From NCBI GenBank assembly GCA_017353815.1, contig JAFMSB010000058.1, forward strand, positions 1 through 8,206: a DNA stretch of 8,206 nucleotides. Reading direction: 5' to 3'. The notes beneath the pieces are model-generated. The model had not been told where the DNA came from and ran no database searches. It saw only the letters and a program-made list of their open reading frames with translations. This document shows, piece after piece, positions 1 through 5,708 of the stretch. This DNA is from Methylocapsa sp. GTDB taxonomy: Bacteria > Pseudomonadota > Alphaproteobacteria > Rhizobiales > Beijerinckiaceae. Both the position numbers and the translations under genes were made by a program. Position 1 is the first letter of the stretch; each line of letters begins with the position of its first letter.

Positions 1-47
1 TAAAGGTTGTGCCAAGATATATATTGTGCCAACAAAGGAAAACTATC

Positions 48-1271
48 ATGAGCATTTACGCCACTAATTGGAACGCAGACCAGCGCGCGGTGGCAAGCGA
101 CGTTTGGTATCAAGCCTATGCGATGAGCGGCAGTGTCGCATTTGCCAATAAGGCGCTCGGCACTGTCTCCGGCACAGGCATCGGATCCGTAAGCTCTCCC
201 CTCACTTGGAGCGGAGATAACGGACAATCCTTTGGCCCGTTCCAACTATGCAAGGGCGGCGGGCTCGCCAATCAGTTCGCAAAAGACTACGGCTTCTTAC
301 CCGATGCCAGTAATTGGCAAGATCAAATTGACTTTTCTCTGAACCACATGCTCACGAATGGATTTGGAGATTGGCATTTCGTCAACAACTATGGCGGGCT
401 TGCGAATGTGGAAGCGTTAGGCGCGCAAAACGCTGCAACGCTTGGCTTCACGCCAAACGGTTTATCTTCCTCTTGGGGCAACAGTGGCGATTTAACAACA
501 ACCTCCGGCGCGTTTCCAGAATGGAGGGCCCCGGCGGGAGGCGTGGCCATGCCGTCAGACTACGGTGGAACGCCTTCAATTGCCGATAGCGACACAATAC
601 CGATACGTATCAGCGGATTGGATAGCGGGAATTATCAGGGGCAGGATTATGCCTATGCGCAGCCCGGCGGGCCACAGAGCGCGTCAGGCTATCAAGGGCC
701 GAGCGACCAAAACAGCATAACCGCCATGCTGCCCGAGCAAGAGGCAGCTTTGAGCCCGCCTACCAGCAGTGAACCGGAGGTGTCTCTGAGCAACTACCAA
801 AACCCGCCGCAGAATTACGCGCTGCTCTATGACACAGCGGGCAATGGGGCCATGGCGCCAAGTGAGGGCGTGCAAATGCCGGCAGCGGCGCCTGCAAGCG
901 TCGGCAGTCAAGACATATCATTGAGCAACTATCAGAACCCGGCGCAAAACTACGGCATGCCAGCGGACACGACGGGGTCCACCGGTTTATCTTTCGTGAG
1001 TTCTAATAATTTGAGCGGCGCGGCACCAAGCGCAGCAAACAGCAATCTGGGGCCGGGGCAGCAACAGAGCCTTTCTCAAATCTCAGCCGCACAGCCGGAC
1101 CAAAGCCCGCAACTCTCTAAAATCGGACAATGCGGGGCAGGAGGCGGCTTCCCTATTCAAATCAACGCGACGCAACTTGGCGAAGATCAAGCAAAAGCCG
1201 GGCAAGACCTTGGCAAAGAAACACAACTTGCGGGGAAGGATGTTCCAACCGGCCCGCAAGGCGTGCAGTAA
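48..1271 (+). CDS. Lysozyme-like-fold protein with low-complexity repeat tail (407 aa), probably catalytically atypical
   Basis: The start is the ATG at 48, seven bases after AAAGGAA (34-40); a GTG at 9 is in frame but lacks a ribosome site. Residues about 10-115 carry motifs of the lysozyme/transglycosylase-like superfamily: G56-DNGQSFGPFQL-C68 corresponds to the GDxGxSFGPFQL turn of phage-type muramidases, and W90-QDQIDFSLNHM fits the following helix. The glutamate expected a few residues before GDNG is absent, and the first Glu of the whole protein is E122. Residues from about 150 to the end are rich in Gly, Ser, Pro, Gln and Asn and look disordered, with a duplicated SLSNYQNPxQNY motif at 246-257 and 291-302. 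No signal peptide or membrane segment is evident. It could be a phage-derived or secreted cell-wall-binding protein; enzymatic activity is doubtful. The gene is certain, the function tentative. Confidence 0.8.
   Translation: MSIYATNWNADQRAVASDVWYQAYAMSGSVAFANKALGTVSGTGIGSVSSPLTWSGDNGQSFGPFQLCKGGGLANQFAKDYGFLPDASNWQDQIDFSLNHMLTNGFGDWHFVNNYGGLANVEALGAQNAATLGFTPNGLSSSWGNSGDLTTTSGAFPEWRAPAGGVAMPSDYGGTPSIADSDTIPIRISGLDSGNYQGQDYAYAQPGGPQSASGYQGPSDQNSITAMLPEQEAALSPPTSSEPEVSLSNYQNPPQNYALLYDTAGNGAMAPSEGVQMPAAAPASVGSQDISLSNYQNPAQNYGMPADTTGSTGLSFVSSNNLSGAAPSAANSNLGPGQQQSLSQISAAQPDQSPQLSKIGQCGAGGGFPIQINATQLGEDQAKAGQDLGKETQLAGKDVPTGPQGVQ
783..953 (+). repeat. Internal coding repeat, period 135 bp (45 residues)
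   Basis: Two copies of a motif encoding SLSNYQNPxQNY lie at 783-818 and 918-953, exactly 135 bp apart and in frame. Both are followed after a few residues by DT-A/T-G. The copies differ at several synonymous positions, so the duplication is old and the peptide appears conserved. A looser relative (SGNYQGQDYAYAQP) precedes them at about 624-664. Confidence 0.7.
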
Positions 1272-1420
1272 TCGGCGCAAGGCCATGCCGCGACGATCCA
1301 AGGCGGTAAATCCAGCCTTCTTCCGCTCGGCTTGTGAAGCTCAGCTTTGCCGCTGAAAAACCGGGCTGCCGGTCTGATGAGCAGAAGGGACATACGGGGT
1401 TGATAAAAGGGAATTACGTA

Positions 1421-2920
1421 ATGGTGAGAGTGCGCGGCGCCCTCTCGCTTGGCCGCCGCAATGTTTTGTTACGCAACGCGCTGTCGCTCACCGTTCTGCA
1501 AGGAAGCACTTATTTAATTCCGCTCGTCCTCACGCCCTATCTTGCGCGCGTTTTAGGCGTCGAGCAATTTGGCATGCTCGGGATCGCCACGAGCATCATC
1601 CTAAACCTGACGACCTTTACCGACTGGGGATTCAGCCTCAGTGCCACTCGTGAAGTCGCCCAAAATCGCTCAGACCCGGTCGAACTGCGCAATATATTTT
1701 GGAACACCTTGGCCGCAAAAGGCATGCTGAGTCTCGCAAGCTTCATAGCCCTGATCGCGATCATCGCCTATTTGGGCTTATCATCGCCGCTCTCGTGGAT
1801 CATTCTTGCGGGAGGGCCGCAGGTGCTTGGGAACGTTGTCGGCGTCAACTGGTTTCTGCTCGGGATTGAAGCCGCGCCGTCCATGGTAGTCGGCGCGCTC
1901 ATTGGCCGGCTTTCCGTCATCCCTTTGACGCTCTACTTCGTCCATAGCCCGCGGGACACCATTCTTGCCGCCGCTATCGCTGCTTCAGGCCCTGTTCTGT
2001 CCGCTGCAATCGCCTTGCCCATTGCGCTCCGCATGAGGCCGCTGATGCCGGTCTTCTTCACATTCGGGGGGGCATGGCGGCAATTGCGCGGCGGGTGGCA
2101 TATCTTCCTCGCAAATGCGGGCGCATTGCTTTACACGCAGCTCAATGTGATTGTTGTCGGCGCGTTCGCCGGGCCTGTTCAGGCTGGTTTACTTTTCGGC
2201 GCGCAGAAGCTGGCGGGGGCCTGTAAGTCCGTCATGGGCCCGCTGGGCGCAGCCGCTTACCCGCGGTTGAGCAGTCTCGTGCCCAAGCAGCCGGGCGAGG
2301 CCATACGGCTGGCAATGCGCATTCTCGCGTTTCAAGGCGCGATTACGCTAGGACTTTTTCTTTTTCTGCTCGTAGCCGCGCCTTACCTGGTTAGGCTTTT
2401 TCTGGGTGCCGGTTATGAGGGCGCCGTCCCAGCAGTGCGCTGGCTTTCCGGGACGGTGTTTGTGATCGGAATAAGCAATGTGCTCGGCCTTCAAATAATG
2501 CTGCCGTTCGGCATGAAGCAGCTATTCATGCGAATACTCACCACTTCGGGTATGTTCAATGTTATTTCTATCGGCCCCCTCTCTTACTATTTTGGTGCAA
2601 CTGGGGCCGCAATCTCGGTTCTTATCACCGAGGGGATCGTCACAACCTTGATGGCCGTTGCGCTATGGGACGCTGGTATACTGAGTAAGGAGCCGCCACA
2701 GCCAATGGGGTATGAAAAAATTAGGGGCCAAGTCGCTCCAACAACCGGCGTTTTTCTGATGAGACCGCCGGATGACTCTCGCAGAGGGAGCGGCTTCGCC
2801 GCCGCGCTCATGGCCGTAGCACTCGTCATGGGGGGAACGGGTCTTGTTGCCGCAGCGGCCGTTGCAATCGTGTCTGTTATCCCGCTCGCAACTTCTATGG
2901 AGCGCTGGGATTTTAAGTAA
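1421..2920 (+). CDS. Wzx/PST-family oligosaccharide flippase (499 aa) with unusual C-terminal extension
   Basis: This is an inner-membrane transporter of the polysaccharide-synthesis (RfbX/Wzx) family, which flips undecaprenyl-linked sugar repeat units to the periplasm. The ATG at 1421 is preceded by AAAAGGG (about 1405-1411); an upstream GTG at 1334 adds 29 polar residues and is less likely. The N-terminus has the family signature: a first helix, then YLIPLVLTPYLARVLGVEQFG, then TDWGFSLSATREVA. Roughly a dozen hydrophobic segments follow up to about residue 420, the usual family length. Residues 429-499 are extra: a basic linker and one or two Ala-rich hydrophobic helices ending SMERWDFK. 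This tail is bracketed by an imperfect direct repeat and may have been acquired by a frame-changing insertion or duplication. No glycosyltransferases are visible nearby, so the polysaccharide is unknown. Confidence 0.9.
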   Translation: MVRVRGALSLGRRNVLLRNALSLTVLQGSTYLIPLVLTPYLARVLGVEQFGMLGIATSIILNLTTFTDWGFSLSATREVAQNRSDPVELRNIFWNTLAAKGMLSLASFIALIAIIAYLGLSSPLSWIILAGGPQVLGNVVGVNWFLLGIEAAPSMVVGALIGRLSVIPLTLYFVHSPRDTILAAAIAASGPVLSAAIALPIALRMRPLMPVFFTFGGAWRQLRGGWHIFLANAGALLYTQLNVIVVGAFAGPVQAGLLFGAQKLAGACKSVMGPLGAAAYPRLSSLVPKQPGEAIRLAMRILAFQGAITLGLFLFLLVAAPYLVRLFLGAGYEGAVPAVRWLSGTVFVIGISNVLGLQIMLPFGMKQLFMRILTTSGMFNVISIGPLSYYFGATGAAISVLITEGIVTTLMAVALWDAGILSKEPPQPMGYEKIRGQVAPTTGVFLMRPPDDSRRGSGFAAALMAVALVMGGTGLVAAAAVAIVSVIPLATSMERWDFK

Positions 2921-2936
2921 GGAGCTGGCACAGCCA
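2671..2936 (+). repeat. Imperfect 34-bp direct repeat flanking the flippase 3' extension
   Basis: The copies are 2671-2704 and 2903-2936, 232 bp apart, with 28 of 34 positions identical by eye; the core starting AGTAAGGAGC matches at 19 of 21. The first copy is read in the flippase frame as DAGILSKEPPQP. The second spans the stop codon, but in the +1 frame reads SAGILSKELAQP and then continues to a TAA at 2985-2987. The preserved peptide in the other frame suggests the second copy was once coding, and that the material between was duplicated or inserted. Confidence 0.65.
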
Positions 2937-2961
2937 TCGGGTGGTTGTTGCTTGGTACCGA

Positions 2962-2979
2962 GACCGGCCTTGGCCGGTC
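2962..2979 (+). terminator. GC-rich hairpin after the flippase gene
   Basis: GACCGGCC and GGCCGGTC form a perfect 8-bp inverted repeat separated by TT, 41 bases after the flippase stop. No T-run follows, so it is not a canonical intrinsic terminator. It could stabilise the 3' end of the message or act as a weak terminator. Confidence 0.35.
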
Positions 2980-3031
2980 GCGCGTAAAGAGTTGCACAGA
3001 TATCGCCGTACTGCGAAATCTCAGCCAAGCC

Positions 3032-3139
3032 TCATATCATATGCTGGGGCCCGATCGGGAGGGTCGGGACCGGTTGATCGTTGATCTGGCCGAGCACGTC
3101 GGGGAGCCAAACTTGCGGATCGACGTCACCTAGCTGGAC
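3032..3139 (-). mobile_element. Remnant of an IS66-family transposase C-terminus
   Basis: Read leftward from 3139, the frame gives VQLGDVDPQVWLPDVLGQIN, then DQPVPTLP, ending at a TGA near 3032. This resembles the conserved IS66 TnpC tail (KLNxVDPQAWLADVLARIxDHP...LLPW). The upstream residues in the same frame (3140-3247) show no IS66 similarity, and the terminal LLPWNW-like motif is degraded, so only a fragment of about 30 residues survives. It indicates a former IS66 insertion. Identification is from remembered family motifs, so confidence is moderate. Confidence 0.5.
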
Positions 3140-3398
3140 TCCTCTAAAAACCTCGCATGCTGCGCGGGGACGTGATTCACTGGCCGCATAGGATTGGGGG
3201 TGATTCGATGCCCGGCAAGCCAGGCAGCACGTCATGGTATCGGGCACGAGCAGCCCGGGCGCAAACGATGCTGGATTGGGCTTTTTAGCGAGCTGAACTC
3301 GCGCATGGCGATTGGCTAACGATGATCAAAGAGGAGCTGCCGTTCACACGCCAGACCGTCAACAAACTGATGGCAATAGCCGAAAGCGACAACCTCCG

Positions 3399-3422
3399 AA
3401 ATGACGCACATGTGCGTCATTT
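3399..3422 (+). repeat. Perfect 24-bp palindrome inside the broken gene
   Basis: AAATGACGCACA is followed immediately by its exact reverse complement, centred between 3410 and 3411. It lies within the conserved coding part (NDAHVRHL). It could be a protein-binding site or a coding coincidence. Confidence 0.5.
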
Positions 3423-3579
3423 GCCTGCCGCGTGGGGAACCCTCTACGAGCTCACGAAGCTGACGGATGAGCAATTCGACGCGGCGATTCAGAGCGGCGC
3501 GATCCAATCCGAGGATGGAGCGCAAGGACGTTGCGGTTCTGCGCGGGATTGAGCCAAAGCCAAAATCGCCGCGTGCTCG

Positions 3580-3621
3580 GATTTTATCAGTTTTGGCAGA
3601 TTTGCCATTTCCGATAAAACC
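3580..3621. terminator. Candidate two-part hairpin between convergent genes
   Basis: TTTTATC (3582-3588) pairs with GATAAAA (3613-3619), and TGGCA (3594-3598) pairs with TGCCA (3603-3607). Both share the centre at 3600.5, with symmetric 5-base internal loops and a GATT apex. It lies just beyond the minus-strand operon (stop at 3643) and inside the tail of the convergent pseudogene, a natural place for a bidirectional terminator. The stem is AT-rich and no clear U-tract follows, so this is tentative. Confidence 0.3.
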
Positions 3622-3642
3622 TGTTTCACCGGGTAATTGGAT

Positions 3643-3807
3643 TTAACGGCGTTTGCTGTCTTTGGTCGCGATCTTTTCGGCATGCGCAAAAATAATCCGC
3701 ATCCAGAATTCGAGAATATCCGCCAGTGGCTGCTCAGCCGCCGCAGCATGGGCCTTTAGGGCGGCAATCAAGCGCGTGACGGCGACGGACGGCGGGCGGA
3801 TGCTCAT
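3643..3807 (-). CDS. Small helical protein (54 aa), partner of the ribbon-helix-helix gene
   Basis: The ATG on the minus strand begins at 3807 and shares one base with the TGA of the upstream gene (TGATG), a strong sign of translational coupling. GGAGGTGA immediately before and across the start matches the anti-Shine-Dalgarno sequence but sits very close to the ATG. The product starts MSIRPPSVAVTRLIAALKAH and ends with a basic tail (SKRR); the middle (QPLADILEFWMRIIFAHAEK) looks like one long amphipathic helix. I do not recognise the family. Operon position suggests a small accessory, partner or toxin-like protein working with the RHH protein, but this is inference. It is too short for default gene finders. 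Confidence 0.6.
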   Translation of the reverse strand: MSIRPPSVAVTRLIAALKAHAAAAEQPLADILEFWMRIIFAHAEKIATKDSKRR

Positions 3808-3983
3808 CACCTCCGCTTAGCCTTTTGGCGGGCGGAAAGCCAATCGAGCAGGATCTTTGCGACCAGGCTTGATGTTGTCCTGGCTTCTTGCCGAGCAGCC
3901 TTATCGAGCTCCGCTTTCACTTCCGGCGGGACGCGAGCCGTCAAGGTAACTGCGGGCTCCGGCGCCTTTTTGGCTGGCGGCAT
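3807..3983 (-). CDS. Ribbon-helix-helix (CopG/Arc-like) DNA-binding protein (58 aa)
   Basis: The minus-strand ATG at 3983-3981 is preceded by AGGAAA five bases upstream (3994-3989). The product begins MPPAKKAPEP. VTLTARVPPEVKAELDKAA (from about residue 12) fits the RHH beta strand plus first helix, and RTTSSLVAKILLDWL (35-49) fits the second helix with the usual small-residue turn. The basic N- and C-termini (KK, KAKRR) fit DNA binding. RHH proteins of this size act as dimeric repressors, commonly antitoxins or plasmid copy and partition regulators. It is the first gene of a two-gene operon and probably autoregulates through the inverted repeats at 4004-4037. Domain assignment is from pattern only, but length, motif spacing and overlap with the next gene make the gene convincing. 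Confidence 0.7.
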   Translation of the reverse strand: MPPAKKAPEPAVTLTARVPPEVKAELDKAARQEARTTSSLVAKILLDWLSARQKAKRR

Positions 3984-4003
3984 ATTGCTTTCCTGCTTTA
4001 AAT

Positions 4004-4037
4004 CGTATACGTTTTCGTTTGCCTAGCATATAGCTAG
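4004..4037. promoter_or_regulatory. Candidate operator: two inverted repeats between divergent genes
   Basis: The 146-bp space between the RHH gene (leftward) and the NTF2-like gene (rightward) holds an 8-bp palindrome CGTATACG (4004-4011) and an inverted repeat CTAGC-ATATA-GCTAG (4023-4037). RHH repressors usually bind such short palindromes in their own promoter. A clear -35/-10 pair could not be fixed on either strand. Confidence 0.35.
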
Positions 4038-4129
4038 CCAGAATTCAACTAGTGTAGTAAGTGATTAGCCCTCTGGTTTCGATCGGAGCTCCTTTCCGAG
4101 CCGTCCGGCTACTGAGCAAGGAACACCCT

Positions 4130-4675
4130 ATGCCAAGATATGATCTCGAAGCCCTTTGGGAGCAGCACTGCCGCTATGAGTTTGAGACACGCGATGTCGA
4201 CGCAACCATGGCGACAATGGTCGATGCACCGTATGTGAACCACATCCCCACGATGACCGGCGGTGTCGGGCACGACCAGTTGAAACGCTTCTACAAATAT
4301 CATTTCATTGGAGCCAATCCGCCCGATACTAAAATTGTTCCAGTCAGCCGCACCGTCGGCACGGACAGCCTAGTCGACGAGATGCTGTTCAGCTTCACGC
4401 ACACCTGTGAGATCGACTGGATGCTGCCAGGCGCGCCTCCTACCGGCCGCAAGGTCGAGGTGCCGGTTGTCGCGATCGTGCAGTTCCGTGACGGCAAGCT
4501 GGCGCATGAGCACATCTATTGGGATCAGGCTTCCGTTCTTGTGCAGATCGGCCTGCTGAACCCAGACAATTTGCCGGTGGCTGGCGTGGCGGAGGCGCGA
4601 AAGATGGCGGATAAGACCCTCCCAAGCAACGCGCTTATGCCGAAATGGGCGAAGAGCGACGGAAAGCCGATTTAA
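4130..4675 (+). CDS. NTF2/SnoaL-like family protein (181 aa)
   Basis: The start is the ATG at 4130, with AAGGA (4118-4122) seven bases upstream; the frame is open back to 4061 but those residues are unlikely to be translated. The sequence fits the cone-shaped NTF2-like fold: an N-terminal helix (LEALWEQHCRYEFETRDVDA), a VNHIP/TMTGG segment, a helix with the HDQLKRFYKYHF motif, then strands ending in RDGKLAHEHIYWDQASVL (HEHIYWD at residues 126-132). This last motif is typical of cytosolic members annotated as nuclear transport factor 2 family proteins, some of which sit near or are fused to dienelactone hydrolases. The substrate is unknown, and enzyme versus binding protein cannot be decided. 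No lesions were seen; it appears to be a single-gene unit. Confidence 0.85.
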   Translation: MPRYDLEALWEQHCRYEFETRDVDATMATMVDAPYVNHIPTMTGGVGHDQLKRFYKYHFIGANPPDTKIVPVSRTVGTDSLVDEMLFSFTHTCEIDWMLPGAPPTGRKVEVPVVAIVQFRDGKLAHEHIYWDQASVLVQIGLLNPDNLPVAGVAEARKMADKTLPSNALMPKWAKSDGKPI

Positions 4676-4823
4676 TTAGGCTGGTCCTGCCTCAAGCGCG
4701 CTGGCCCCTGAGGCTGCGTGCAAGAAATATCAATGGTATAGCGAGGGCTGGGCAAATGCAGTTCACTGGTGTTCGCCTTCCTGCTTCCTCCCTGACGCCT
4801 CTTCGAGGCCTTTTCCGTAACGC
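4676..4823. other. Intergenic stretch, no gene seen
   Basis: This lies between the NTF2-like gene and the IS5-family transposase remnant, and probably includes the outer end of the dead IS. GCCTCA (4689-4694) and TGAGGC (4709-4714) could pair as a weak 6-bp stem with a 14-base loop. No terminal inverted repeat of the IS could be identified by eye. Confidence 0.4.
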
Positions 4824-5265
4824 TCACGGCCCGGGCAGGCGCTTGAAGTTATAGACGAGGTTCGCCATGCCGATTTTCACCCTGGCGCGGGCGATCCCGA
4901 TCGTGCGGATGAACAGGCCCATCCGATCCTTCTCTTAGGCGAAGACGTGCTGGATGCGAACGGACCTTCGATTTGGCGGCGTTGGCGAGGCGACCGGCCT
5001 CGGGCATGAGTCTTCCCTTCGGGTTCTTTCGATGGACGTGGTTGACGAAGCCGTTCTTTTCCATGAACGCCTCATTGGCCGCCGAGCGATAGGCCGTGTC
5101 CGCAAACACGTCCGAAGCTGTGTTGCTCTTGTCGAGCAGACCCTCGCGCAGCAGCGCGCTCTCATAGGCGGCCGCGTCAGTCGCCGCCCATTTGCGGATA
5201 AAGCCAAAGCCCCGGTCGATCGAGATATGGTTCTGATAGCCGAAAACCGGGATCGCCAGGTCAAC
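4824..5265 (-). pseudogene. IS5-family transposase, C-terminal fragment with frameshift and stop
   Basis: Read leftward from about 5265, the frame gives VDLAIPVFGYQNHISIDRGF, a region with LLREGLLDKSNTASDVFADT, AYRSAANEAF, and HRKNPKGR. These are hallmarks of the IS5-type DDE transposase, including the DTAYRS catalytic-aspartate block. After KSKVRS (about 4957) the frame shifts by one base. In the new frame IQHVFA is followed by TAA (4937-4935), then EKDRMGLFIRTIGIARARVK and IGMANLVYNFKRL to a TGA at 4826-4824. Homologues usually have E in VEHVFA, so the catalytic glutamate appears to be Q here. The N-terminal half is missing and is cut where the istB fragment begins. The gene is dead; about the last 145 residues remain. 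Confidence 0.8.
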
Positions 5266-5266
5266 G

Positions 5267-5708
5267 GCCGGCGCCGGAAAGACGGATGCTTGTCTGGCGC
5301 TGGGCCTCGCCGCCTGCCAGCGCGGCTTCACCGTTTCCTTTACGACGGCAGTTGGGCTCGTCCACCAGTTGATAGAGGCAGGTGACGAAAAGCGGCTGCT
5401 CAAACTGCAGGCCCAACTCGTCGCCGTTAAGCTCCTCATCATAGACGAACTTGGCTATGTGCCACTCTCTCAGACTGGCGCCGAGCTCCTCTTCGAGACC
5501 TTCGGCCAACGCCACGAGCATGGATCGACCATTGTCACCTCGAATCTTCCATTCGAGGAATGGACAGGCGTCATTCAAAGCCAGCGTCTTACCGGCACGC
5601 TGCTCGATCGTCTCACCCATCATGTCTGTCCATATTTTGGAGCTGAACGGCGAGAGCTACCGGCTAAAACAGTCAAAGGCGCGGCGGCCGCTCCGTCGAC
5701 GAGCCTGA
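5267..5708 (+). pseudogene. istB: IS21-family helper ATPase IstB, 3' fragment with 4-bp frameshift
   Basis: The frame opens at the junction with the IS5 remnant and reads AGAGKT (Walker A, 5267-5284), LALGLAACQRGFTVSFTT, GLVHQLIEAGDEKRLLKLQ, LLIIDELGYVPLS (Walker B region), GAELLFETFGQRHEHGSTIV, TSNLPFEEWT, and RLTGTLLDRLTHHV. This is the AAA+ core of IstB, the transposition helper of IS21 elements. At 5623-5630 TGTC is tandemly duplicated. Removing one copy restores LTHHV-HILELNGESYRLKQSK, the normal IstB C-terminus, ending at the TGA 5706-5708. The first 100 or so residues and the istA transposase are absent. Dead gene; identity is clear. Confidence 0.85.

Larger units (their letters stand above)
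3289..3646 (+). pseudogene. Broken plasmid/phage-type DUF3102-like gene (amber codon plus 1-nt frameshift)
   Basis: The frame from 3289 reads RAELAHGDWLTMIKEELPF, then RQTVNKLMAIAES, then HVRHLPAAWGTLYELTKL. This matches a family of small plasmid and prophage proteins with HGxW, LPF, LMxIA and LPxSWGTLYELTKL motifs. Conservation begins before the ATG at 3322, which is therefore not the true start. Just upstream in the same frame is TAG at 3286-3288; the frame beyond it opens at an ATG at 3208, but that part is not recognisable. Near 3513 an extra G shifts the frame: dropping it gives GAIQSEMERKDVAVLRG and on to a TAA at 3644-3646, whereas the uncorrected frame ends at 3552. The product is probably non-functional. 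The family's role is not established; it is often linked with plasmid replication or partition genes. Confidence 0.6.

Noticed and set aside
2587..2997. Long minus-strand open frame opposite the flippase 3' end
   Set aside because: Antisense to clear membrane-protein coding; no ribosome site and no recognisable domain.
3171..3206. GTGATTC direct repeat at 3171-3177 and 3200-3206 as an IS target-site duplication
   Set aside because: Only 22 bp lies between the copies, too little for an element; probably chance.
3489..3749. Minus-strand open frame of 86 codons overlapping the small helical gene
   Set aside because: Out of frame with the TGATG-coupled gene, which has better start signals and composition; it also runs antisense through the conserved part of the pseudogene.
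10..4141. The 11-mer TGCCAAGATAT occurs at 10-20 and 4131-4141, both encoding PRY after a start-like codon
   Set aside because: An 11-base match is expected by chance in a window this long, and the surrounding sequences are unrelated.
4689..4714. Terminator after the NTF2-like gene (GCCTCA/TGAGGC)
   Set aside because: The stem is only 6 bp with a 14-base loop and no T-run.
4954..5385. Plus-strand open frame of 143 codons across the IS5/istB junction
   Set aside because: Antisense of the transposase fragment, and in the istB part it is not in the istB frame.
5451..5708. Separate 85-codon gene within istB
   Set aside because: Only its last ~25 codons are meaningful: they are the IstB C-terminus after the TGTC frameshift; the rest is a shadow frame.
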